From Cricetomys ansorgei (taxonomy: Eukaryota > Chordata > Mammalia > Rodentia > Nesomyidae), in NCBI GenBank assembly GCA_026225945.1, contig JAMJFZ010000711.1:2751001-2815000 (forward strand): a DNA stretch of 64,000 nt. The letters are read 5' to 3'. The position numbers and the translations under genes are program-made. Every line of letters begins with the position of its first letter. The stretch's first letter is position 1. Shown here one piece after another: positions 36,807 through 54,918 of this stretch. The notes beneath the pieces were generated by a model. It saw only the letters and a program-made list of their open reading frames with translations. It was not told where the DNA came from and ran no database searches.

Positions 36807-36812
36807 TTTAAT
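36807..36812 (-). terminator. Likely CCDC83 poly(A) signal ATTAAA
   Basis: On the - strand ATTAAA occurs 45 bases after the TAG stop, with a GT-rich patch (CCTGTTGTTTCG) after it. It would give a very short 3' UTR of roughly 60-70 bases. Use is inferred. Confidence 0.45.
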
Positions 36813-36857
36813 ACATAAAACAATGTAGAAGGTCGTTTTCATGTTGCAGCTTTCAGG

Positions 36858-39558
<2,701 letters not shown>

Positions 39559-39740
39559 CTTGAAATCCTGCTCATCCTCATGCAGTAAGTGCTGGATGAC
39601 AGAGTCTTCCACCTCTGTCGAGGAGCTGTCCTCATCTGTCTTCGAGAGCTGGATTTCTGGGCAGCTAGCCTCATGGCCGCCTTCCAGGGAGCCTCCTTCT
39701 CCACCCTCTGCCGCATCGCAGGGCCCTTTCAAATCCTCCT
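39559..39740 (-). CDS. Ccdc83: CCDC83 acidic exon (EDLKGPCDAAEG...HEDEQDFK)
   Basis: This 182-nt exon lies between TTAATTCTAG and GTGAGA. The first two bases complete a Glu codon. It then encodes EDLKGPCDAAEGGEGGSLEG and on through SCPEIQLSKTDEDSSSTEVED to HLLHEDEQDFK. It is very acidic and Ser/Gly-rich, so it is likely disordered. Its end (LLHEDEQDFK) matches human LLYEDEKDFK, but the middle has diverged heavily and is shorter than the human Ser/Asp-rich stretch. It is the least conserved exon of the gene. Confidence 0.93.
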
Positions 39741-40009
39741 CTAGAATTAAAGCAAAGAAGTAGATAACATTTTGAACAGATGACAAAATACAACACCATC
39801 TCTGGTCATGTATGTGTATGTATGTATATATATATATATATTATTTTGAAAGAACTCTGAACTTAGACATGTAAATGTAGAGCCAGGGGACTGACTTAGC
39901 TTAACGAAGACCGTGAGAGCCTAGCAGCCATGAGGCCCTAGACCCAACGCTAGTGCTGCCTCCACCAAACACACAATGTTTTCAGAGAGAAAAAAATATG
40001 GAATTTATG

Positions 40010-40040
<31 letters not shown>

Positions 40041-40591
40041 ATAGGAGTGACATAAGTCATATAAAAGTAAGAAGTGGTCCCATTTTAGAACACTATTCTA
40101 TGTCCTTCTGATAGCTAAGACATTAACCTTAACCAGCTGGGAATTAATGGCTATATTGGCATTTTGGCTTGTTAAAGCCATACCCATACTGTGTCAGCCC
40201 AGGTAACACCCTCCCCTCTCTACAAACACCTGCTTAATTGAATAAAGCACTACAAGTTTGATTGGAAACGGGATTAAAACTCAGGCACGGTGGCTAGTGT
40301 CTACACTTGGGAGGGTGAAGCAGGGGGATCCTGAGTTCAAAGCCAGCCTGCTCCGTTTGGAGACATCTTAGAAATAAGAAGAAAGACAGTGGGAGAAGAG
40401 GGAGGGAAGATGGGTGGGAGAAAAAGAGAGGAAGAAAAGGACCGGAAGCGGAAGTTAGAGCTGACAGAGGGCAGAGCAGAACAGGACAAGCTCTCCGGGA
40501 AGAGGGACAGAGAGGAGCCGAGGTGGGGTGTGGGGTGCCGGTCCCTCAAAGCTGCTCCAAGGCTCTGTTTTAAAGGAGAGGAAAATCCCAC
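39741..40591 (-). other. CCDC83 intron
   Basis: It holds (TATG)/(TA) repeats at about 39812-39841, an (AATA)/(AAT) run at about 40008-40042, and a degraded B1 at about 40280-40380 whose tail merges into a purine-rich GGGAGAAGAGGGAGG tract. No coding segment was recognised. Confidence 0.65.
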
Positions 40592-40686
40592 CGGAAGGAA
40601 ATTCATCTGTGGCTGTCTCTGGCAACTTCAAAGATACATCTTCCGGTGGCAAAGGCTGTTCAGAGCCTTGAGTAAGATACAGTTTC
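40592..40686 (-). CDS. Ccdc83: CCDC83 coding exon (KLYLTQGSEQPL...TDEFPS)
   Basis: This 95-nt exon follows TTTATTCCTCTAG. One G completes Thr from the previous exon, then it encodes KLYLTQGSEQPLPPEDVSLK and LPETATDEFPS. One trailing G starts the next Glu codon. LYLTQ...PPEDVSLKLPET matches human LYLTQ...PPEEMSLELPET. The donor GTGGGA is weak at +3/+4 but keeps G at +5. The start was fixed by homology and phase, since a nearer AAG and a CAG would break both. Confidence 0.94.
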
Positions 40687-41974
<1,288 letters not shown>

Positions 41975-42369
41975 TTACTGGCTTCACTCAGTGACATCTT
42001 CTATAGTAAACTCATCTTCTGAAAGTACATTTGCCTGAGGAAAGATCTATCATTTTTTTTACTTATTCAGGGTTTGCCTGGTTCTTTCCTGGTTAAAGGA
42101 TCTGTGGGGGGCAGTTTCCTAGGTCATTAACAGGCACGGCAGGCAGTTATTATAGAACAGAAGCTGCCCTTTCTACCCTTCAGAAGCATGGCTGAACTTA
42201 GATATGGTCTAGAGGCAGAGATAGGAAAACAAAATTCATTTAGCAATATGGTATATTGGTCAGAGGGTGGGGATCTATGTTAAGGTGACTATAAATAACA
42301 CATCAAAAAAAATTCTGGAATAATTTATATATATTTTGGTGCTATTATTTTTAATGCCTAAAAGCCCCT

Positions 42370-45094
42370 TTTTAAATTTTATTTTTCTTCTTTCATACAA
42401 CTTATACAATACATCCTGACCCTCCTCCTACCCTTCCTCCACTCCCTAGCTCCTTAATCTCCTTCATCTCCTCTCTTCCCAAGATCTACCCCACATCACC
42501 ACCCACAAACACCAGACTCTGTTTCTCCCCAGAATAGAACAGTCTCCCAGTGTTACTGCTCAAACAGTGCATGGCATAGCAAGAAGGAACAAAGCCAGAC
42601 ACCAATCCCTACATCAAGGACAGGCAACCTGGCAGGAGCAAAAAGGTCCCAAGGGCAGGTTAAAGAGTCAGAGACACTCCTACTCCAGCCTGTAGGTGTT
42701 TTTCAAGAACACTAATCCAGACAGCCATAAGATGTATTTAGGGGATCCTGCAGGTTCTGTGTTTCGCTCTTCAGTCTAGTCAGCTGACACTGTGGGGCTT
42801 GTTCTCCTAGTGTCCTCTACCCCTCTGGGCTCTGCCATCCTTCCTTTCCCTCTTCTTCAGAGTTCCCCGATTTCTGCATGATGTTTGGCTCTGGATCTCT
42901 CCATATGCTTCTCTCAACTGCTGGAGGAGGCCTCTCTGGTAAGTACTGGGCTAGAAACCAATCTATGAGCAGAACATGCCATCATTAGAAATCGTGTCCG
43001 GTTATCCAGACTCTAGTTCCCGCCCTGCCCTGCAGTTTCAGGCAGGGGTTCTGTGGGACTGTTGCAGCTGAATGGGTCCAAGGGCACTTAGAACCCCAAG
43101 CTCTCATTCTGAAGAGCTGGCAGGAATCTCTCCCCTCCTCTCCAGAGTAGGTGACAGACCATAAGCCACAGCAAAACACCTCCCTTCTTTAAAGGTGAAA
43201 TCTGGCAAAATTGTTTATCTGGAGTTACAACTAAACCCTTCCTTGTAAGGTCTATCTTCCTGGTTCCCGGGAAATACCTAAAGCACCCCAATATGCAGGT
43301 GGGACTGCCTGTCCTGACCAATGAGTTTTTCACTGATGCTCCTGGGATATGGGGCCCATTCTTCTGGCTATAAATATGTTAGCCCTTTCCCCAGGGTTCC
43401 CTTCTTTGGCATGGGGTTCTGTTGTCAAAGAGGATCCTGTAGGGAGGATACACCATAGGTTGGAGGTTTTATGGCTGGGATGGTGTCCCAGTCTCACCAC
43501 TGGAAGCCTGGCATAGCCGCAGGAGATGTCCTGTTTAGGCTCCCTATCCATGATTTCTGGAGATCCTTGCTAGGGTCTTCCTCACAGATTCCACAACACT
43601 AGGTCTCCTGATCACCCCCTAATTGTTCCCCAATTCTGGTCATCTCTCCATATATTTTCTCCCTTTGTCCCTCTCTTCCTGATCCCCTCTGCTCCCATTC
43701 CTGTCCTCCCCCAACCCACCTGCACCCTGTGTTCTATCTCCACTCTACCAGGGAGATCCCTGTGTTCAGATTGGGGACCTCCTTGTTGTGTAGTTCTCCT
43801 TGTGTCTGTGGATACTGGTACTTTTTTCCTTTAACAGTTAATATCCACATATAAATGAGTACGTACCATGTTTGTCTTTAAGGGACTGGGCTCCCTCACT
43901 CAGGATGATTTTTTTTTCTAGTTCCATCTCTGCCTGAAAAGTTTATGATGTCATTTTTTTTTTAAAAAATAGCTGAGTGGAACTCCACTGTGTAAATGTA
44001 CCACATTTTCTTTATCTATTCTTCAGTTAGAGGAACATCTAGATTGTTTCCAATTTCTGGCTATTATGAATAAAGCCACCATGAACATAACTGAGCAAGT
44101 GTCCTTGTGGTAGGATGGAGTGTCCTTTCAGTATATGCCCAACAGTGGTCTAGCTAGGGCTTGAGGTAAGTCAATTGCCAATTTCTTAAGGAATTGCCAT
44201 TTGATTTCCATAGTGGCTGTACAAGTTTGCACTCCCACCAGCAATAAAGGAGTGTTCCTTTTGCTCCACATCCTTGCCAGCTTGAGCTGTTCTTTGTTAT
44301 TGAACTTAGCCATCCTGACAGGTATAAAATGGAACCTCAAAGTGGTTTTGATTTGCATTTCCCTAATGGCTAAGGATGTTGAATATTTCTTTAGATGTTT
44401 CTCCAGCCATTTGAGATTCCTCTTTTGAGAATTTTCCATTTAGATCTGAATCCCATTTTTAATTGGATTATTTGTTTTGTTGATTTCTAGTTTCTTGAGT
44501 TCTTCATGTATTTTGGATACTAGCCCTCTACCGGAAGTAAAGTTGGTGAAAATCTTTTCCCATTCTGTAGGCTGCTGTTTGTCTTATTGATGCTGTCTTT
44601 TGCCTTACAGAAGCTTTTCAGTTTCATGAGGTCCCATTTCTTAATCGTTGATCTTAGTGCCTGAGGTATAGGTATTCTGTTCAGGAAGTTGTCTCCTATG
44701 GCAATGCATTCAAGGCTATTCCCCACTCTCTCTTCTATCAGGTTCAGTGTATCTGAGGTCCTTTGTAATAATACACCTACGGGGTGGCTCAGCACAGAAG
44801 ACAAGGGGGCATTCTCAAACATGCAAATTCTGCCAGACCACAGCAGAAGGAACCACCATCCTGGTCAACACCATACTCGATTGACAGTGGAACCCCAAGC
44901 ATCTGAGCTCAGGTGTTTTTATTGATTCAGAGCTCCTCAGGTGCAGATGATAAGCAATCAAACATCCCCCACAGAAATCCAACACCTGCAGACAATACAA
45001 AATGCCAAGGACTATGCATCCCTTTTCCCAACAGTGCACAAAAACAATTATTTTAAGTACAACTAAAAATAAACTTCCACAACAGTCCTTGATA
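42370..45094 (-). mobile_element. LINE-1 3' end (ORF2 C-terminus plus 3' UTR), 5'-truncated
   Basis: On the - strand, translated pieces include the ORF2p C-terminal signature STSLAIREMQIKTTLRFHF with PVRMA, followed by ...LARPLLGIY. The 3' UTR follows toward 42370. Frames are broken by many stops, so nothing is active. It is truncated at the 5' end near 45094 and interrupted by a solo LTR at 44764-45084. L1 sequence matches on both sides of the LTR. Confidence 0.88.
44764..45084 (-). mobile_element. Solo ERV LTR with 6-bp target-site duplication
   Basis: This 321-bp element reads TGTTGTGGAAG...TACA on the - strand. It is flanked by a perfect 6-bp direct repeat GTCCTT (44758-44763 and 45085-45090). 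A 6-bp duplication is typical of ERVK-class integrations. It is similar throughout to the LTR at 29819-30136, with AATAAAAACACC as TATA-like/poly(A) sequence. No internal region remains, so it arose by LTR-LTR recombination. Confidence 0.9.
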
Positions 45095-46534
45095 ACAAAT
45101 GAATATTCCCTAACACTCTATAACTATTAACGCACCTTGAGTTTTAAATTATTAATACTTTGTTTTGTTTTTTTATTTACTATTTTTTTTGGAGATAAGG
45201 TCTCATGTAGACTAAGCTAGCCTTGAGCTTTCACTTCTGATCTTCCTGCCTCCATCTCAAAGGCTTGTTTAAAATAGGAAATTCATCCTAATTATTTGGA
45301 GGTAACAGTGTGAACTCCTATTCACATGGCTCTACAAAGGTAATTGGACGATTGCGGTTGGGTTGGCCCTGGTAGGGCCTGTAATCCCTGCTACTCAAGA
45401 TTTTGAGACAGGGAACTTAAAGTTTAAAGTGTATGTGGATTACAGAACAAGGTCAGGGATAGCCCAGGAAGTGGAGGGAAACCTTACTTCAAACATAAGA
45501 AGGGCTGGGGATGCAGTTCAAGTGGCGTGACTAGCATGCACAGGGCTCAATCCAGGTTCAATCTCCAACACAGCAAAAAATAAAGTAAAATCTAAAGAAA
45601 ACGGGGTAAGGGCTAGGTGGAGTTAAGTGGTCGGATCCTTGCCTCGTGTGCACAAGATCATCACTTCAGTCCCTTAGCGCCCTCCCTACACACAATAAAG
45701 CTAGTTGACAACACCACAGAAACCGTGTATGATTTCAGCCTCTTAGTTTTCTAGACCCATTAAGTCTACTCAGTCAGATAGGGAACAAGGGAGAGAAAAG
45801 GGGAAAAGTTAAGAAGTAACATTTCTATTAGTGTTTCTGGACAGACAGTGAGAGACAAGGAGAAAACTGCACGAGGAATTGAGCATCTCACAGTAGGCGT
45901 GTTGACTCGAGTGCCTTTAGAATACCCATGAACACACATTTACAGACAGCTAAAAATGAAGGCACAGAACTAAGGTAATGTGGAAGACGCATTAGTGAAT
46001 CACAAATGAGGAACACCTAGCAAGGCCTTCACGTGGTTTGAAGTAAGTTATCTCAAAACAGGAGTGAGTTTGGGAGGGACAGCAGAGACAGGGGGCTGAG
46101 CAGCTAAGAGCATTTGCTCTCCCAGAGGATCAGTTCCCAGCATCTACAGACACCCCCGGGGATCTGCCGCCCTCTTCTGGCCTCTCTACAACCATCGGGC
46201 GCACACATAGTGCGCATACATAACACACAGGCAAAACTGTTGTCCACATCAAAAATAAATATAATCTCCTTTTATTTTAAATGAGAGTTCTGTTTCATAT
46301 ATAGCACTTAAGCACAGGATGGGTGGCTATTTGTCTAAATGTAAAGGGAATTTTTAGGAGTGGGAGAATGATTGAACTAGAGACAGCTAAAGTATTGCTC
46401 AGAATTCAGATACTCAGATCCTTTAATAAGTTGTGACTCTATTACCGCTAGGTAGAGTCCCACATAGTTAATAGTTACTTTGTTGTTGCTGTGAGACCTG
46501 ACAAAAGCAACTTTTAATAGAAAGGGCTTTTTTT

Positions 46535-46695
46535 TTGAGGGAGGGAGGGGGTTTCAAGCCAGGCTTTCTCTGTGTGACAGCTCTGGCTGTCCTGTAACTT
46601 GCTCTGTAGTCCAGGCTGGCCTCAAACTCACAGAGATCTGCCCGCCTCTTTCTCCCCAGTGCTGGAATTAAAGGTGTGCACCACCACCGTCGGGT
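46535..46695 (-). mobile_element. B1 SINE
   Basis: The antisense B1 is shown by GTAGTCCAGGCTGGCCTCAA and CAGTGCTGGAATTAAAGGTG on the + strand. Confidence 0.92.
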
Positions 46696-49223
46696 GGAAG
46701 GACTTATTTTGGCTCACTGTTTGAAGGTACAAGTGGCTGGAAGGTATCATGGCCAGGAAGGCATGGTGGCAGGTTCTCGAAACAGCTGTAGTCCGGGAGG
46801 AGAGAGCAATGAATACTGGTGTGCTAGGCTCATTTACTCTTTTTTATTCAGTCTAGGACCCCATCCCATGAACTGGTGCTGCCTACATATAGGGTGGATC
46901 TTCCCGCCTCATTTAACCCAATCTACGAACTCCCTTATAGATGCCCAGGGCTATGTCTTCTATATCCTGTCAAGTTGACGGTATTTACCATTGAGATTTC
47001 AAATCTGTCAGCATGGCGCACAGTTTGTGCCCCGCCTGCATCTCCAGAAGACCATCTCTCATGTCCTTCATACCTCTGAATTCACTGCAGAATGACATAG
47101 TCAGGTTTACATGTTGGAAGGATGTCTCTGGGTTTGTGTGGAGGAGAAAGGGGAAGAGTCTGGCTTAAGGAAAGTGAACACAGGTAAGGCATACTTACAG
47201 ATGTGGGTAGTGAGGGCCAGGAGCAGGGCAGTGGCAAGAAGCAAAGAAGTGGTTGGACACTGTGCTTGTGGGACTTAGGCCCCTTGGATTTTGATACGGA
47301 TAAAAGACATTTCTTTGGGACTTCCAAAGAGCCATGGGTAGCTGCATAACCGTGGGGTCCTTAACTGGGACAGGCGCAGCACGGGACCAGAAGCAGTTTC
47401 AGGGAAAGGGGCAGATGCTGTCATTCCAGAGTCTGAGATGCTTGTGGTGAGCTTCCCGGGAGTTGCAGCTGGCTGATGAGTACGTGGGTGTGAAGCCTGG
47501 AAATGACATCATTTCTAATCTGGATGCCTTTTAAGCCGCAGCACAATTGTCCTCAGGCATTTCTTCTTGGAGTTTTTCGGGAAGCCAGCATTTCCTGTTC
47601 CTCTTTCTGGGTTTGCTAGCTTGTGTCATTAAGTGCACTGTTAAGTAAATTCCTGAGGATGGTTGCGAAGTAAATATTACATTCCTTGAAATTCTGGGGA
47701 TGGTTTTTTGTTGTTTTGTTTTTTTCCTTTAATCTAGTTGAGTAGAGTATAGAATTCCCAGTTCAAAAACATTCTCTGCCTGGACTTTGTTACTGACGCC
47801 AGTGCTGGTTGCTGCTTGTGTGCTCTGACTTCTTTTCTTTGTCGTTTTCAGGAATGACAGGGATTTTCTTCTACTGCTTTGCTGATGATTCCTTGCTTTA
47901 TCTTTCAGAATTAATGTTTCTTAGTATTGATGTGTCTCTTCCTGTCCTGAGTACAGTCTGCATCCTATTTTATATTTGTTTATTTTCGTCTTGAAGGATC
48001 CCATTTTCAAAATAAACTGGCTCTCAAACTTTTTGATATTAAAACTTCTGACTCTCTCCCCAACCCCCACATTTTTTCGGGGCTTGCTTCTACTCTTTGG
48101 TTCACCTGTTTCGTTTTTTTTTTTTTCTCTTCATTTTGCCCAGTTGTTAGCAATCTGTTGTCTAGTCACATTAGGAAGATGGGCGGTGTTTTCTCAACCA
48201 CTGTGTAAATAGGACTGTTTTCATTCTAAGTTTCTCCTCTGAATAAGAAAGTAGACTGGAGTCTGTAAATATGACGTCAGGACAGGAGGACTATTTTGGA
48301 TTGAGAAAGCAGAATATTTACACTGTGGCCTCATAAATGCCATAATTGGAAACATATAACTTTTTGCTCATAAATGTCTCACGTCTGTGCTAGAAACTGT
48401 GTATCAGATGGTTTCAGCCTTGGGGGTAGGGGCGGGTGTGTGTGCAGGTTGCTAGGTCGAGCGTGACTGCTTTTGCTCTGTGTGAAGGAAATAGCACTGA
48501 GTCCCAGGGATGTTTACTGACATAGATCACCACGAATACTTGTTTCCTGCTCCTCTTCCCATTCCTACTGTCTACAGAACACACAGACTCTGAGCAGAGG
48601 CTCCACCTGCATTCCCAAACCGGACTGAGTTTTGCACTTACTTCCCTTGAAACATACTTACAACATCTGGACCAAATGTTATTTGCCAATTTTATCCAAC
48701 AGCTCACTTTTACACCTGCTTTTTGTCTGCCAGGAAATCACTGAAACCTCACCTGCTAGTTAACTACACCTGTTGTCTTTGCAGGTGGGTTCTTTATTGT
48801 ATTTCTGTAATTTTCATAGAGTCCTTAGGAGAAACAAGATGCACTCTGCCACCTTGAGCCACAACATAATTCACAATTTAATATAACTGCTTCTAAACTA
48901 AAGTGTTTGTGTGTGACCTCTCCCCTCAATGAATAAGTATATCTATATTCATAGACATTCCTATACATCCATTCGTTTAGTAGCTGTTTTTGATAAGCAG
49001 AGATTATTTTTCAGGTACTGTAGACATACAGTTAAAAAGATATAGCCTGCTTTCTGTATTAAGGACACAGATCATAAACAGAGTTTCAACCTATTTTTTG
49101 CAAGAATTCAGCAATGAAAAACAAAAGCAAAAACAAGACACTGGGAAAGGAGTTCTCAGGATGCCCTGAGAACATTGTGGAGTGATTCACAAGGAAATTG
49201 GTCATGAGAATCTGCATCTAAAG

Positions 49224-49460
49224 CAGTGGTTCTCAGCCTGTGGGTCACGACCCCTTTGGGGGTGAAATGACCCTTTCATTGGGGTTGCCTAAGACCACCT
49301 GCATATTAGATTCTGATTCATATGATTCATATTATGATTCACAACAGTAGCAAAATACAGTTGCGAAGTAGCAACAAAAATAATTTTGTGCTTGGGAGAT
49401 CACCACAACATGAGGAATGATATAAAAGGATTGCAGTATTAGGAAAGTTGAGAACCACCG
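49224..49460. mobile_element. hAT-type MITE (URR1-like), 237 bp
   Basis: CAGTGGTTCTCAGC at the left and GTTGAGAACCACCG at the right form a terminal inverted repeat matching at 12 of 14 positions. Flanks ATCTAAAG (49216-49223) and ACCTAGAG (49461-49468) match at 6 of 8, a decayed 8-bp duplication. The interior CACGACCCCTTTGGGGG and CACCACAACATGAGGAA are characteristic of this rodent family. It is longer and better preserved than the 28002 copy. Confidence 0.92.
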
Positions 49461-50039
49461 ACCTAGAGAGAGTTAGTGTGTTCCAGGCTGTGAGAGTAAG
49501 GAGCCACTAGAGATCAGGACAGAGGGGTCTGAATGTACAATGTGAGGGAAACAGGACAGCTCCAAATAACCAAGATAATTCATATCAAAACAACGATCAA
49601 ATGGAGGAAAAGAGAGCCTGTTAGAGAGGTTTTTATATGACCACACCCAGAAAACCAGCACACAGCCCTGGTCTAGGGATCAGGAACCAACCGGGTTCCT
49701 GAACAGGCGTGAGGAGATCATGTGGAGAGAGACACAGAGCAGACGCCGCAAGGATGTCCTCATGGTGGGTCGGTGGCTCTACAGTGGGCGTGGTGCGGGT
49801 GTAACACAATATCCTGTAGACCACAGCGACTGCTTTAGGAGTCACCAGTGCACGCAAGAGGTAGGCTCGTGAGAAAAATTAGCTTGGGTTTAGGATGCAA
49901 AGAAACTTGTCAAATTTGAGTATAAGCCCCCAAATTATTTCTGGTTACTTGCAGCATTCGTTAAGTAACGATATAATAGGATTAGGACTTTCCTTCATGT
50001 CAGTTAAAATTCCACATTTGTCCTATGACTTTGACTTTA

Positions 50040-52047
<2,008 letters not shown>

Positions 52048-52689
52048 TTAGTGTGGCTGATCTGAGACAGAACTGTGATGTTTGTAAATTTTACTTTTCA
52101 TGACCCTTCTCTGTCCTTTCTACACACTTCTCACACTGTCCTGGGATTCTCAAGAATATATTTTCCAAAAAACAATCTAGTTCTTCTGATCAGAAGAAAT
52201 GTTCCGATAATTTGCTAACACCTTCGAATTAGTCTAAAGTCTCCAAGAATGTACTTTCAAAGGGTTCTCTTTCCAGAGGGAGAATTTGAAATAATCCTTG
52301 TATAGCTTCTATCCTTTGGGTTGCCCAGCTTATGGCTTCATAGAAGGCTTATACAGATCTCGTCATAGAAAGGCTTAATCATCTCTCTGAGCCTCATCGC
52401 ATACCTCCAACTCCCCCGACTAGACTGCGGGTGTTCCTGGCATGTGGTTCCCTGTGCCAGCAAGACAGTGAGAAGAGGAGGGGGGGTTGGCGGTGGCAGA
52501 GCTGAGCCCGTCCTGAGCTCCTGACTAAGTGCGGGATTTCCTATCCTCTCGAATTTTCTTTTCTTTTTAAAATGGATTTGTTTGTGACAGGTGTACGCCT
52601 CACAGCGCTCACATGGCGGTCGAGGGCGGCTCTAGGGGAGTTGTTTCCTTCTGCTTTGTTTTTGAAGCTGGAGCTTTTTTTTTTCTTGT

Positions 52690-53030
52690 TTGTTTATTTT
52701 ATTCTTCTCTCATAACAATACATCCCGACCACAGTTTCCCCTCTATCTTCTCCTTCCAGTCACCCCCCCAAACACCCCCCCAACCCCCGTTTACCTTCAG
52801 AAAAGAGCAGGCCTCCCGGGATATCAGCCTAACACTACAAGGTACTATAAGACTAGGCACAGATCCTCATATTGAGGCAGCCTAGTAGGAAGAAAAGGGT
52901 CCCAGGAGCAGGCGAAAAAGTCAGAGACACCCCCACTCCCACTGTTAAGAATCCCACAAAACACCAAGCTAACAACCATGACAACAAATTCAGGCTCCAT
53001 GCAAGCCCCTATGAGCCCTGAAACAGTTTT
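52690..53030 (-). mobile_element. LINE-1 3' UTR fragment
   Basis: The + strand resembles the 42.4-42.7 kb L1 copy in the same order: ATACATCCCGACC, a C-rich CCCCCCAAAC patch, GTCCCAGGAGCAGGC, and AGTCAGAGACACCCCCACTC. Confidence 0.8.
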
Positions 53031-53999
53031 TTGTTTTTCTGCCACTATGCATAGAAGGCAATCCTCCTGTCTCAGCCTCTCCCCTCCCAGTAAGACTGCT
53101 AGGATTACAAATGCACACCACAGCATCCAGGTTTTTGAGTGGGTTCTAAGTCTCAGATTAGTGTGGCAAGTACTTTTGCCCACTGAGCCATTTCTCAGTC
53201 CTCTTTTCAGATTTTCTTATGCCCTTAAATGTCATTAGTGATACAGCAAAGATGAAAACTTTAAATCTCTAAAGGTGCTTAATGCTCCTTTGAAAGGAAA
53301 ATGGAGCCCAGTGGCATAAATCTGCTTCAGAGAGTGGGGAAAGGAGGCCAGTTTGCTCCTTGCCCCCCTCCAACAGTTGTCAAGCTCTTTAATCAAGATA
53401 CTGTTGAAGACACTGGGACTGTTGCTGATTAAGCCAGACAAAGATGTCTGCCCTTAGCCATGAGTATTCTCATTAGGAAGCCAGACTTCAAATAAGAAAA
53501 TTATTTCAGGTGGTGATGTGATAAAGTCACTCCTCTATTTCAGATAAGAAGAAATATTTGAGCACAGTCTTGCCAAGGTGATATAGTCAGCGATGGAACT
53601 ATATTTCAGTTTAATGTGACAATAGTAAAAGTTGGTGGTTTACTAAAGCATCTATGATATGTGTCCCCAGGGTTGTGTTCTATGTATACCATATGCAAGA
53701 TGCTTATTTGAAAATCAAAGTTTATTTATCCATACAGATAATGTTGAAAATCATGTTTACTAGATTTTTGGACAGATCCACAGAACCTTATTTAAATTAT
53801 TCTCTAACTAAACAGAAGTACCACATCAAGACTGCCGTAGACCCTAACTGCCATTCAGGACTCTGTTTCAAGCGGGGGTGGGGACGTGCTTCTTTGTTGT
53901 TGTTACGTGTGAAGTATTAATTTTCTGGAAAAAAGTTTTCCAACAAAACGTAATACATTTTATTTCTGAAACCCAGACAATCTTTTTATGCTCACACAC

Positions 54000-54145
54000 T
54001 TTTATTTTTAATGTATTAAGTTGAAAAAGAATTATATCACTTTCCCCTTTCCTTTCCTCTCTCCAGCCCCTCCCAGTTACCCCCCCCAAACCCTCCTATA
54101 CCTCCACTCTCAAGTTGATGGCCTCCTTTTCTTTGATTATGTTTG

Positions 54146-54183
<38 letters not shown>

Positions 54184-54425
54184 ATGCATTTCTCTCTATA
54201 TATAGATATAGATATAGATATAGATATAGATATAGATATAGATATATAGATATAGATGACCTGCTGAGCACATTTTTATTGGTGGTGTGTATATGGTTGC
54301 AAGGCCACTCTGCACTGAGCAACCAATAAGGGGCTCAACCCCTGGGAGATGCTGATTCTCCTTCTCCCAGCAGACATTAGTTGCCTAAGTTCTTTGTCTA
54401 GGGGTGGGACCCTGTGAAATTAATT
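54000..54425 (-). mobile_element. LINE-1 3' UTR fragment with embedded microsatellites
   Basis: L1-like 3' UTR sequence on both sides surrounds a (CA)n run (54151-54179) and a (GATATA)n run (about 54199-54255). The right part, TCTTTGTCTAGGGGTGGGAC, is a familiar rodent L1 3' UTR segment. Confidence 0.75.
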
Positions 54426-54810
54426 ACCTTAACAGATCAAGGCAGCCACACGAGAACCCTGGGATCTTGAACTGATGGGAAGGAAATGGCCGGTCTAGTC
54501 TTCTGATTGCTAAACTAAGGGTGCTTTCAGGGGACCAGGGAGCCCTTATCTGTGCTCTGTATCTGTAATGGCGCTTTCCCCTAGTGGATGAGGACAGCTG
54601 AATGGGAAATGACTCTTAGGGATTTTTGTGATATTGTTCCCCTGAACACAATGCATTTTGAAAAATATATATATATTTGGAGAAAACAAACTGCCAGTCA
54701 TTGGTGGGCAGTGAACTGAGGCTTCAGCACCTGCGCTGTGGTAGCCAGCTATGGCTTTTCAGGGCAACTGGTGGGGGGCGGGGCTGAAGCAATAAAAGAG
54801 GAGAGCTCAC

Positions 54811-54918
54811 TCAGTGCTGGACAGAGGTCAGGACAGGAGTCAGGACAGGGGTCAGGAGAGAACATGGCAGGACTGAGGTCAGGACAGGGGTCAGGACAGG
54901 AGACAGGACAGGGCTTCT
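54811..54918. repeat. TCAGGACAGG minisatellite
   Basis: Imperfect ten-base units of TCAGGACAGG/AG repeat about nine times. They are interrupted once by GAACATGGCAGGACTGA, giving two blocks with the same unit. Confidence 0.9.

Noticed and set aside
44128..44822. Reverse-transcriptase-type gene (ORF2p C-terminus)
   Set aside because: It is a 5'-truncated LINE-1 with broken frames and a solo LTR insertion, so it is listed as a mobile element only.
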